A stretch of DNA of 7,670 bases from Bacillota bacterium (GTDB lineage: Bacteria > Bacillota > Clostridia > Acetivibrionales > DSM-1351). Numbering within the stretch: position 1 is the stretch's first letter; the number at the start of each line of letters is the position of its first letter. The notes below the pieces were generated by a model that ran no database searches, was not told where the DNA came from, and saw only the letters and a program-made list of their open reading frames with translations. Made by a program: the position numbers and the translations under genes. The stretch lies in assembly GCA_023417285.1 (NCBI GenBank), contig JAEZFR010000507.1, positions 1-7,670 of the forward strand, read 5' to 3'. Shown piece by piece: positions 1 through 6,274 of the stretch.

Positions 1-56
1 GACCAAACAGTCCACCAAATCCGCCGAATTAGGCGGATTTGGTGGACTGTTTGGTC
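1..56. repeat. Perfect 25-bp inverted repeat at contig start (probable fold-back artefact)
   Basis: Bases 1-25 are the exact reverse complement of bases 32-56, with a six-base spacer (gaatta) at 26-31. The right arm reads in frame as the conserved PurM glycine-rich segment (GGFGGLFG). The spacer reads Glu-Leu, which fits the usual xLGGFGG context of PurM. The left arm, read in the same frame, gives TKQSTKSA, which does not look like PurM at this place. A perfect palindrome that ends exactly at base 1 is what a fold-back read or an assembly error at a contig end produces. I infer that true sequence begins at about base 26. Confidence 0.85.
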
Positions 57-943
57 TTAATAAGGATAAATATGAAGAGCCTGTATTAGTATCAGGAACT
101 GATGGAGTTGGAACTAAGCTCAAAATAGCCTTCCTGACTGATAAACATGATACAGTTGGTATTGACTGTGTTGCAATGTGTGTAAATGACATAGTGTGCT
201 CAGGTGCTGAACCTCTCTTCTTTTTGGATTATGTAGCAGTTGGAAAGAACTATCCTGAAAAGGTTGCTCAAATTGTAAAAGGTGTTGCTGAGGGGTGCGT
301 TATGTCCGGATGTGCACTGATTGGAGGAGAGACTGCTGAAATGCCAGGTTTCTATCCAGTTGAGGAATATGACTTGGCAGGCTTTGCAGTTGGTATAGTT
401 GACAAGAAGAAAATAATAGATGGAAGCAAAATAAAGGCAGGAGACAAGCTTATAGGATTGCCATCATCAGGTATACACAGCAACGGCTTTTCTCTGGTGA
501 GAAAACTTATCAAGCCTTCTGAAGATAGTATAAAGGAATATATCCAAAAGCTAGGCTGTACACTGGGAGAAGAGCTCATAAAGCCAACAAGAATATATGT
601 AAAAACCATTCTTGATCTCGTAGCTAAGTATGAGATAAAAGGTTTATCACATATAACAGGAGGAGGGTTTATTGAAAATATTCCTAGAATGGTGCCAAAT
701 GGTTTAAGGGTTAGTATAAATAAGGGGTCTTGGCCTATATTGCCAATATTTGAGATTCTAAGAGAGCTTGGTAATATCTCAGACAAAAATATATACAATA
801 CATTCAACATGGGAATAGGAATGGTAATGGCTGTTTCAGCTGATATTGCTGATGAAGTTGTAGAGTACCTCAAGGGAAACAACGAGCCAGCATATATCAT
901 TGGTTCAATTATTGAAGGTGAAGCAGGAGTAGATATATGTTAA
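26..943 (+). CDS. purM: Phosphoribosylformylglycinamidine cyclo-ligase (AIR synthase), 5'-truncated
   Basis: PurM closes the imidazole ring: FGAM plus ATP gives AIR, in cytosolic de novo purine synthesis. About 305 codons are present. Compared with E. coli PurM (345 aa), about 40 N-terminal residues are missing, because the conserved GGFG motif lies near residue 43 there and at base 32 here. Visible family motifs, in order, are SGTDGVGTKL (92-121), FFLDY (218-232), GGETAEMPG (323-349), SSGIHSNGFSLVRK (464-505) and TGGGFIENIPR (from 656). These mark the ATP-binding PurM/SelD fold. The frame stays open back to base 2, but bases 1-25 look like an artefact, so no real start can be given. The ATG at 176 is internal and must not be taken as the start. 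The 3' end overlaps purN by 7 bases, so translational coupling is likely. Identification is firm. Confidence 0.96.
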   Translation, partial: ELGGFGGLFGLNKDKYEEPVLVSGTDGVGTKLKIAFLTDKHDTVGIDCVAMCVNDIVCSGAEPLFFLDYVAVGKNYPEKVAQIVKGVAEGCVMSGCALIGGETAEMPGFYPVEEYDLAGFAVGIVDKKKIIDGSKIKAGDKLIGLPSSGIHSNGFSLVRKLIKPSEDSIKEYIQKLGCTLGEELIKPTRIYVKTILDLVAKYEIKGLSHITGGGFIENIPRMVPNGLRVSINKGSWPILPIFEILRELGNISDKNIYNTFNMGIGMVMAVSADIADEVVEYLKGNNEPAYIIGSIIEGEAGVDIC

Positions 944-1566
944 AGGTTGGTGTACTGGTTTCGGGCGGCGGCTCGAACCTCCAAGCTATAATTGACAAGG
1001 TTGAGAGCGGATATCTGAGCAGGGTACAGATTGTGACGGTGGTTTCGAGCCGCCCCGGTGCCTTCGCCCTAGAGCGTGCTGCAAAGCACGGCATAGATGG
1101 TATTGCAATCTCGAGGAAGGACTATGCCTCGCTGGAACAGTACGATGAGGCGCTGATTGAGCATTTTTCAAAGCATGGGGTGGAGCTGATAGTTATGGCA
1201 GGCTTTCTTTCCATACTTGGCCCAAAATTCAACAATTTCTATAAGGGCAGAGTTATCAATATTCATCCATCTCTGATACCTGCTTTTTGTGGGAAGGGTT
1301 ATTATGGCATTATTCCTCATCAAAAGGCACTTGAGGCAGGAGTTAAGGTAACAGGTGCAACGGCTCATTTTGTAGAGCTAGAAGCTGATACTGGCCCCAT
1401 TATACTGCAGAAAGCTGTATATATCGAAAATGATGATACTGCTGAAATTTTGCAAAGAAGGGTTATGGAACAAGCGGAGTGGGAGATTCTTCCGGAGGCA
1501 ATAAAGCTATATTCTGAAAACAGGCTCAGGATTGAGGGCAGACGTGTTCTTATTGATAAGAACTAA
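937..1566 (+). CDS. purN: Phosphoribosylglycinamide formyltransferase (GAR transformylase)
   Basis: PurN transfers a formyl group from 10-formyl-tetrahydrofolate to GAR, giving FGAR, in the cytosol. The product is 209 aa, normal for the family. The phosphate-binding loop SGGGSNLQAIID is at residues 9-20. The catalytic set matching E. coli Asn106/His108/Asp144 is visible as Asn108 and His110 (in INIHPSLIP) and Asp151 (in EADTGP). The stretch FCGKGYYG replaces the FPG/YPG-type sequence of the enterobacterial enzyme; I associate this variant with Firmicutes. The start is ATG 937, with AGGAG at 925-929 seven bases upstream, and it overlaps the purM stop. The first third of the gene is clearly more GC-rich (about 54% over 961-1200) than the rest (37-38% over 1201-1320) and than purM. 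The reading frame is intact and the active-site residues lie outside the GC-rich block. Confidence 0.96.
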   Translation: MLKVGVLVSGGGSNLQAIIDKVESGYLSRVQIVTVVSSRPGAFALERAAKHGIDGIAISRKDYASLEQYDEALIEHFSKHGVELIVMAGFLSILGPKFNNFYKGRVINIHPSLIPAFCGKGYYGIIPHQKALEAGVKVTGATAHFVELEADTGPIILQKAVYIENDDTAEILQRRVMEQAEWEILPEAIKLYSENRLRIEGRRVLIDKN

Positions 1567-1789
1567 GCTGATGTAAGCAAAATAGCATAAGCAAAATAGC
1601 ATAAGCAAAATAGCATAAGCAAATTGCATGAGCAAAATAGCATAAGCAAATTGCATGAGCTAAGTGTCACAAGCAAAATGGAAATAGAACTATCAAAACA
1701 GTTTACTCTTGAACAAAAATAACATATTAAACAGTCAACAACATGGCTTTAGCTGTGTTAAAAATATTTTATGCAGGGGGATATTTAAA
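1567..1789 (+). other. purN-purH intergenic region with tandem repeats and possible short leader ORF
   Basis: This 223-base gap is long for the inside of a pur operon. Its first half is the tandem repeat listed separately. The second half, about 1684-1789, is AT-rich. It contains a 16-codon ORF (1743-1793) that overlaps the purH start as ATGA, and the purH ribosome binding site GGGGG at 1776-1780. I see no convincing sigma-A promoter, no terminator and no RNA gene here. Readthrough from purN is the simplest reading. Confidence 0.6.
1575..1682 (+). repeat. Degenerate 13-14 bp tandem repeat, about 8 units
   Basis: The unit is aagcaaaatagcat (14 bases). Perfect copies lie at 1575-1588, 1589-1602 and 1603-1616. 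They are followed by 13-base variants aagcaaattgcat at 1617-1629 and 1644-1656, a one-base variant 14-mer at 1630-1643, a worn unit at 1657-1670 and a partial copy from 1671. A 27-base higher-order unit (14+13) is duplicated, 1603-1629 and 1630-1656, with 26 of 27 bases identical. The motif taagc, repeated through the array, first occurs at the purN stop codon itself (1564-1568). This is an array of the kind formed by slippage; no function can be read from it. Confidence 0.92.
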
Positions 1790-1793
1790 ATGA
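1743..1793 (+). CDS. Possible 16-codon leader ORF overlapping the purH start
   Basis: ATG at 1743 opens a 16-residue ORF, MALAVLKIFYAGGYLK. Its TGA stop (1791-1793) overlaps the purH ATG (1790-1792) in the coupling arrangement ATGA. There is no clear Shine-Dalgarno sequence before 1743 and no run of regulatory codons. It may be chance. If translated, it would couple into purH. No function is claimed. Confidence 0.2.
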   Translation: MALAVLKIFYAGGYLK

Positions 1794-3334
1794 TTAAGAG
1801 AGCATTAATCAGTGTGTCTGACAAGACAGGTATTGTAGAATTCGCAAAGGCTCTGGATAGCAAGGGTGTAGAAATTATTTCTACTGGAGGAACTGCAAAG
1901 ACATTGTCAGAAGCGGGCTTAAAGGTTATCAATATTTCCGATATCACGGGTTTTCCTGAATGTCTTGATGGCAGAGTTAAGACTCTCCACCCAAAGGTAC
2001 ATGCTGGGCTTCTGGCAATTAGAAGCAATGAAGAGCATATGAAGCAGATTAAAGAATTGGGCGTTGATACCATAGATATGGTTATCATTAACCTATATCC
2101 TTTCAAGCAAACAATTCTAAAAGGCAATGTAGAACTAGAAGAAGCAATAGAAAACATTGATATCGGCGGACCTACAATGCTAAGAGCTGCTGCAAAGAAT
2201 TATCAGGACGTGTCTGTTATAGTTGACCCTGCTGATTATGAAAAAGTACTCGATGAAATGACAGCAACTGGTGATGTAAGCGTGAAGACCAAGTTTAGAC
2301 TAGCGTACAAGGTTTTTGAACACACTAGCCACTACGATACCTTGATTGCGAAATACTTAAGAGATACTCTTGGAGATATAGATTTTCCAGATACCCTTTC
2401 ACTCACATATGAAAAGGTTCAGGATATGCGCTATGGTGAAAATCCACACCAAAAGGCTGTTTTCTATAAGGAAGTTGGTAAGAATACAGGCTTGCTTCCT
2501 AGTGCAGTACAGCTCCATGGGAAAGAGCTCTCCTATAACAATATAAATGATGCCAATGGTGCGATTGAACTTGTTAAAGAATTTGACGAGCCAACAATTG
2601 TAGCTGTAAAGCATGCAAATCCTTGTGGAGTAGGAAGTGCTGACACAATCAGCGAAGCATACATGAAGGCATATGAATCAGACCCTGTATCAATATATGG
2701 AGGAATTATAGCTTCAAATAGAGAAATAGACGCGGCTACAGCTACTGAGATAGCAAAGATTTTTATAGAAATTGTGGTTGCTCCTTCATTTACTCAAGAA
2801 GCACTGGACATTCTCACAGTTAAGAAGAATATAAGACTCTTGAAGCTAGAAGGCATAAGCAATAAGATAACAGCTGATACCTATGATATGAAGAAGGTTG
2901 CTGGTGGCTTACTTGTACAGAAGTATAACACTGAGCTCTTTGAGGAAAGTAACCTGAAGTGTGTTACAGATAAGCAGCCTACAGCTGAAGAAATGAAGAG
3001 CCTGATTTTTGCAATGAAGGTTGTAAAGCATACAAAGTCAAACGGCATTACAATTGCAAAGGACATGGCAACTCTTGGTGTAGGACCTGGTCAGACAAAT
3101 AGAATCATGTCAACAAAGATAGCTATAGAGTACGGTGGAGAAAGATGTAAGGGGGCAGTTCTTGCATCAGATGCTTTCTTCCCATTTGATGATTGTGTTG
3201 AAGCGGCTGCAAAGGCTGGTATTACTGCCATTATTCAGCCAGGTGGATCAAATAACGACCAGCTTTCGATTGATGCCTGCAACAAGTATGGAATAGCAAT
3301 GATATTCACAGGCATGAGACATTTCAAGCACTAA
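1790..3334 (+). CDS. purH: Bifunctional AICAR formyltransferase / IMP cyclohydrolase
   Basis: PurH carries out the last two steps to IMP: AICAR to FAICAR with 10-formyl-THF, then ring closure. The product is 514 aa, normal length. The N-terminal MGS-like IMP cyclohydrolase domain (about residues 1-145) shows STGGTAKTL (31-39) and the KTLHPK motif with Lys64 and Lys69, followed by HAGLLA. The C-terminal AICAR transformylase domain shows MRYGENPHQKA (213-223), the catalytic KHANPCG (Lys274, His275), ASDAFFPFDD (459-468), IIQPGGSNND (481-490) and the terminal GMRHFKH. I chose ATG 1790: it gives the family N-terminus MIKRALISVSDKTG and has GGGGG nine bases upstream. A longer frame from TTG 1709 would add 27 unconserved residues and is unlikely. 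The gene follows purN after a repeat-bearing gap and is followed by purD in the usual Firmicute order. Confidence 0.97.
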   Translation: MIKRALISVSDKTGIVEFAKALDSKGVEIISTGGTAKTLSEAGLKVINISDITGFPECLDGRVKTLHPKVHAGLLAIRSNEEHMKQIKELGVDTIDMVIINLYPFKQTILKGNVELEEAIENIDIGGPTMLRAAAKNYQDVSVIVDPADYEKVLDEMTATGDVSVKTKFRLAYKVFEHTSHYDTLIAKYLRDTLGDIDFPDTLSLTYEKVQDMRYGENPHQKAVFYKEVGKNTGLLPSAVQLHGKELSYNNINDANGAIELVKEFDEPTIVAVKHANPCGVGSADTISEAYMKAYESDPVSIYGGIIASNREIDAATATEIAKIFIEIVVAPSFTQEALDILTVKKNIRLLKLEGISNKITADTYDMKKVAGGLLVQKYNTELFEESNLKCVTDKQPTAEEMKSLIFAMKVVKHTKSNGITIAKDMATLGVGPGQTNRIMSTKIAIEYGGERCKGAVLASDAFFPFDDCVEAAAKAGITAIIQPGGSNNDQLSIDACNKYGIAMIFTGMRHFKH

Positions 3335-3411
3335 GATTTTGGCATAATCAACTTGTTATACAATACGAGAAGGGTGAAATTAAGCCAACCTGAATATTTT
3401 GAGATATAAAA

Positions 3412-3444
3412 GCAACTTTCCTACAGTATTTGTGGGAAAGTTGT
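3412..3444 (+). promoter_or_regulatory. Stem-loop in the purH-purD gap, upstream of the purD ribosome binding site
   Basis: Bases 3413-3424 (caactttcctac) pair with 3432-3443 (gtgggaaagttg): 12 pairs, one of them T-G, around a 7-base loop, with one more wobble pair outside. No T-run follows, so it is not a standard intrinsic terminator. It ends 15 bases before the purD Shine-Dalgarno sequence (AGAGGAG, 3459-3465). It could be an mRNA-stabilising or processing hairpin or part of an attenuator; which one cannot be told from the sequence. The rest of the 139-base gap shows no gene. Confidence 0.6.
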
Positions 3445-3473
3445 AATTGATTACACGTAGAGGAGTATACAAC

Positions 3474-4733
3474 ATGAAGGTATTAGTTGTAGGTGGTGGA
3501 GGAAGAGAGCATACTATTATATGGAAGCTAGCACAAAGCAGTAGGATTACTAAGCTTTTCTGTGCACCTGGCAATGGTGGCATTTCAAAGCTTGCTGAAT
3601 GTGTACCAATTAAGGCTGTTGATATAGAAAAAATGGTTAGCTTCGCGAAGCAAGAAAACATTGATTTGGTAATGGTTGCACCTGATGACCCTCTTGCACT
3701 TGGAATGGTAGATGCAATGGAGGCGGCAGGCATAAGAGCGTTTGGACCTGTAAAGGCTGCTGCTATTCTTGAAGGCAGCAAGGCGTTTTCAAAGGATTTA
3801 ATGTATAAATACAACATTCCTACTGCGGGGTACAAGGTATTTACCAACAGTGACGAGGCTATTGCTTACCTCAAGGCAGGCAAGATTCCTGTAGTGGTAA
3901 AGGCAGATGGATTGGCACTTGGTAAGGGTGTAATAATTGCACAAACTGTTCAAGAGGCAATAGATGCAGTTAATAGCATAATGAACGATAAAGTATTCGG
4001 GGAAGCTGGCAGCAAGGTTGTTATTGAAGAGTTTATTGAAGGACCAGAGGTCTCGATTCTTGCCTTTACAGATGGAAAGACAATTATTCCGATGGTATCC
4101 TCTCAAGACCACAAGCGTGCATTTGATCATGATATGGGTCCCAATACAGGGGGAATGGGTACTTTTTCACCTAGCCCTCTATATACAGCAGAGCTTGATG
4201 AATACTGCATGAAAAATATTTTCCTTCCTACTGTTGATGCTATGAACAAGGAAGGGCGCACATTTAAGGGTGTAATATACTTTGGCCTTATGCTGACAAA
4301 GGACGGACCAAAGGTACTAGAGTACAATGCCAGGTTTGGTGATCCTGAAACCCAGGTTGTTCTTCCAAGGCTTAAAACTGATTTACTTGAAATTTTTGAA
4401 GCCATTATTGATGAAAGACTAGATTCTATAAATATTGAGTGGGACGACAACGCTGCAGTATGTGTTGTAGCTGCATCGGGTGGTTATCCAGGGAAGTATC
4501 AGACAGGCATTGAGATAAAGGGAATAGAAGCCGCACAACAAAACGATCAGACCATTGTTTTCCATGCGGGCACTTCTATAAAGGATGGTACGTTCTTCAC
4601 TGCTGGTGGAAGAGTATTGGGAGTAACGGCAATTGCCAAATCCATGCAGCAGGCTATTGATAAGGCATACCAAGGAATTGAAAAAATTTCTTTTGATGGA
4701 ATGCATTATAGAAAAGATATTGGAAGAAAGTAA
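3474..4733 (+). CDS. purD: Phosphoribosylamine-glycine ligase (GAR synthetase)
   Basis: PurD joins glycine to phosphoribosylamine using ATP, giving GAR. It is an ATP-grasp ligase in the cytosol. The product is 419 aa, the usual size. The N-terminal domain starts MKVLVVGGGGREH and carries CAPGNGG (30-36). The ATP-grasp core shows VVKADGLALGKGV (141-153), EEFIEGPEVS (185-194), QDHKRAFDHDMGPNTGGMG (211-229) and the metal/ATP-binding EYNARFGDPETQ (283-294). The C-terminal domain runs from about residue 325. ATG 3474 is chosen: AGAGGAG lies eight bases upstream and the glycine loop then falls at the family position. A TTG at 3447 would add nine unconserved residues. It is the last gene of the purine operon, which fits the probable terminator after it. 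Confidence 0.97.
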   Translation: MKVLVVGGGGREHTIIWKLAQSSRITKLFCAPGNGGISKLAECVPIKAVDIEKMVSFAKQENIDLVMVAPDDPLALGMVDAMEAAGIRAFGPVKAAAILEGSKAFSKDLMYKYNIPTAGYKVFTNSDEAIAYLKAGKIPVVVKADGLALGKGVIIAQTVQEAIDAVNSIMNDKVFGEAGSKVVIEEFIEGPEVSILAFTDGKTIIPMVSSQDHKRAFDHDMGPNTGGMGTFSPSPLYTAELDEYCMKNIFLPTVDAMNKEGRTFKGVIYFGLMLTKDGPKVLEYNARFGDPETQVVLPRLKTDLLEIFEAIIDERLDSINIEWDDNAAVCVVAASGGYPGKYQTGIEIKGIEAAQQNDQTIVFHAGTSIKDGTFFTAGGRVLGVTAIAKSMQQAIDKAYQGIEKISFDGMHYRKDIGRK

Positions 4734-4755
4734 AAGTTAAAAAATTAATTATTTA

Positions 4756-4815
4756 GAGTGCACCTGATTTTATATGCTTATAACATTATGGTGCATTTAT
4801 TTTATAAATTTTTAA
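4756..4815 (+). terminator. Probable rho-independent terminator after purD
   Basis: Bases 4759-4764 (tgcacc) pair perfectly with 4790-4795 (ggtgca), and the stem extends outward to about 4756/4798 with two G-T pairs. The loop is long (25 bases, AT-rich). A T-rich stretch follows from 4796. It is at the right place, just after the last pur gene, but the long loop makes it a moderate candidate. Confidence 0.5.
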
Positions 4816-4822
4816 ACTAAAT

Positions 4823-4843
4823 ACTTCTATTTTAAGTAGAAGT
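4823..4843 (+). repeat. Short perfect inverted repeat in the purD-nadD gap
   Basis: acttcta (4823-4829) and tagaagt (4837-4843) form a perfect 7-bp stem with a 7-base loop. The bases that follow are only partly T-rich. It could be a second weak terminator or an operator upstream of the nadD promoter. No regulator family is recognised. Confidence 0.4.
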
Positions 4844-4902
4844 TAACAATTTTCGATAAATTAATACTTTAACAAGGTTATAAAACCATTTTAATAAAAC
4901 TA

Positions 4903-4911
4903 TGGTATAAT
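4903..4911 (+). promoter_or_regulatory. Extended -10 promoter of nadD
   Basis: TGG followed by TATAAT (4906-4911) is a perfect sigma-A -10 hexamer with the TGn extension. The -35 position (about 4883-4888, aaacca) is poor, which an extended -10 can tolerate. A 4-bp hairpin, GGTT-ATAA-AACC (4876-4887), lies over the -35 position. The transcript would start near 4918, leaving a leader of about 60 bases before nadD. Confidence 0.7.
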
Positions 4912-4980
4912 ATACATTGCTATAAAAGACATCAGATGCAAAAAATATTAATGATAATTTTGTGTAAATAAGGAGAGTTT

Positions 4981-5595
4981 ATGGCGGAAAAAACTAAGAA
5001 AATTGGTATTTGCGGAGGTACATTTGATCCAGTACATTTAGGACACCTATCTATGACAGAACAGGTGAGGTGCAATTTTGAACTAGATAAAATTTTGTTT
5101 ATTCCATCAGGAAATCCTCCACACAAGAAGATGAAGGAAGTTACTGATGCGCCGCTACGATATAAAATGGTTGAACTTGCAATAGCTTCTAATCCGTATT
5201 TTGAAGCTGTTGCTTTAGAAATAGAAAGAATAGGTTATACCTATACAATAGATACATTAAAGCTACTACAAGCATTATACAAAAATGCTGATTTTTATTA
5301 TATAATAGGTGCCGATGTTGTAATGGATCTAATGACCTGGAAAAACTTCGAACAGGTTTTTAAGCTTACTAAATTTATAAGCGTTTTAAGGCCGGGCTTT
5401 CAAAAGGCAGATTATGAGGAACGCATACAGTATTTGGAGAGTCAGTTTGGAGCCTCTATTACATCATTTAATGCACCACTTATGGATATTTCCTCGACTA
5501 ATATCAGAAAGTTTGTAGAACAAGGTAAATCTATAAAATATCTTGTACCGGACAACGTAATAGATTATATATATGAAAATGGTCTTTATAAATAA
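4981..5595 (+). CDS. nadD: Nicotinate-nucleotide adenylyltransferase
   Basis: NadD adenylates nicotinate mononucleotide with ATP to give deamido-NAD, the shared step of de novo and salvage NAD synthesis. The product is 204 aa, normal. It has the nucleotidyltransferase signature GGTFDPVHLGH (12-22, with the HxGH histidines at 19 and 22), PSGNPPHK (42-49), YYIIGAD (106-112) and the C-terminal ISSTNIR (170-176), close to the ISSTxIR motif of the family. ATG 4981 has AGGAGAG at 4971-4977. It is the first gene of a second unit with its own promoter. The last codons (GLYK, stop) lie inside the first unit of a short degenerate repeat that runs on to the yqeK start. Confidence 0.96.
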   Translation: MAEKTKKIGICGGTFDPVHLGHLSMTEQVRCNFELDKILFIPSGNPPHKKMKEVTDAPLRYKMVELAIASNPYFEAVALEIERIGYTYTIDTLKLLQALYKNADFYYIIGADVVMDLMTWKNFEQVFKLTKFISVLRPGFQKADYEERIQYLESQFGASITSFNAPLMDISSTNIRKFVEQGKSIKYLVPDNVIDYIYENGLYK

Positions 5596-5670
5596 GGGAA
5601 ATGGAATTTATCGATATCGATAAGTAAAATGGAGTTTATAGATAAGTAAAGTGGTCTTTGAGGATAAGGA
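5577..5670 (+). repeat. Degenerate tandem repeat (about 22-28 bp, 4 units) spanning nadD end to yqeK start
   Basis: Four related units can be lined up at 5577-5598, 5599-5626, 5627-5649 and 5650-5670. They share the pattern (a)atgg-nn-ttta-t...-ataag. The second and third are the most alike (aaatgga, tttat, gataagtaaa); the second carries extra bases that build a palindrome. The first contains the nadD stop codon. The fourth contains the ribosome binding site AAGGAGA used by yqeK. This looks like local duplication of the nadD 3' end with later decay. Confidence 0.65.
5608..5623. repeat. 16-base perfect palindrome between nadD and yqeK
   Basis: TTATCGATATCGATAA is a perfect palindrome, and a T-G pair extends it by one position on each side. 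It lies 13 bases after the nadD stop, inside the second unit of the degenerate repeat. Such a sequence could bind a dimeric protein or fold as a short RNA hairpin. No known operator is recognised. Confidence 0.8.
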
Positions 5671-5683
5671 GACTTTAAATTAT

Positions 5684-6241
5684 ATGAATTTAGATATAAT
5701 GCAGGAGAGGTTAGCTTCAATGCTTAAGCCAAAGAGGTTTAGGCACTCAATTAATACCATGCAAACAGCTGTTGCCTTGGCTAAGCATTATAAGGTTGAT
5801 ATTGAGAAGGCTGCAATTGCGGGTTTATTGCATGACTGCGCCAAAAATCTTTCAGATGAAGACCTATTGGTATGCTGCAATAAATATGGTATAGCTGTTA
5901 GTGAACTGGAAAAAAGACAGCCCTTTCTATTACATGGGGCAGTAGGCGCGGTAATTGCAAAAAATGAATTTTATGTTGATGATTGTGAAATATTGAAGGC
6001 TATTATGTGTCATACAACAGGATGTGTTAATATGTGCACATTGGATAAAATTATTTTCTTGGCGGATTACATAGAGCCGGCTCGTGAGCACAAGGAGGCT
6101 GAAGCTGCTAGAAAGCTGGTCTATGAAGATATTGACAAAGCGATGCTGTTTACCTATGATAGTGTAATTAAGTATGTTATCAGCAAAAATGGGTTAATAC
6201 ATCCAAATACTATAGAAGCACGAAATGAACTGCTTATGTGA
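5684..6241 (+). CDS. yqeK: YqeK-family HD-domain hydrolase (symmetrical Ap4A hydrolase family)
   Basis: YqeK proteins are HD-superfamily phosphohydrolases; the family has been reported to cleave diadenosine tetraphosphate symmetrically to ADP. With ATG 5684 the product is 185 aa, about the size of B. subtilis YqeK. Metal-binding HD residues are visible: His21 (RFRHS), His50-Asp51 (LLHDCAK), His84 (LLHGAVGA), His110 (MCHTTG) and Asp128 (FLADYIEP). I chose ATG 5684 because AAGGAGA (5666-5672) lies 11 bases upstream. A GTG at 5651 would add 11 residues that read from the repeat tract and has no good ribosome binding site. The nadD-yqeK pairing is standard in Firmicutes, here with an 88-base gap. 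The next gene starts 33 bases after its stop. Confidence 0.93.
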   Translation: MNLDIMQERLASMLKPKRFRHSINTMQTAVALAKHYKVDIEKAAIAGLLHDCAKNLSDEDLLVCCNKYGIAVSELEKRQPFLLHGAVGAVIAKNEFYVDDCEILKAIMCHTTGCVNMCTLDKIIFLADYIEPAREHKEAEAARKLVYEDIDKAMLFTYDSVIKYVISKNGLIHPNTIEARNELLM

Positions 6242-6274
6242 TTTTTTTATGTATTTTGAAGGAGTAAGAGGTAA

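Noticed and set aside
352..900. 182-residue open frame on the minus strand within purM
   Set aside because: It is fully opposite a well-conserved purM and its translation resembles no family I recognise; it is a shadow frame.
1575..1682. CRISPR array
   Set aside because: Units of 13-14 bases are head to tail with no spacers, and no cas gene is present.
1709..1731. Possible promoter before purH (TTGAAC and TATTAA)
   Set aside because: The two boxes are only 11 bases apart, too close for a sigma-A promoter.
1709..1789. 27-residue N-terminal extension of PurH from TTG 1709
   Set aside because: It is unlike PurH N-termini, and a good ribosome binding site sits before ATG 1790, which gives the family-typical MIKRALISVSDKTG.
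3339..3364. Possible promoter before purD (TTGGCA and TACAAT)
   Set aside because: The spacer is 14 bases, outside the usual 16-18, and there is no extended -10.
4734..4980. Riboswitch or RNA gene in the purD-nadD gap
   Set aside because: Only short hairpins and AT-rich sequence are visible, with no conserved core of a known riboswitch and no tRNA-like fold.
5651..5683. GTG 5651 as the yqeK start
   Set aside because: There is no ribosome binding site at proper spacing, and the added residues come from the repeat tract; ATG 5684 has AAGGAGA upstream and gives the usual family length.
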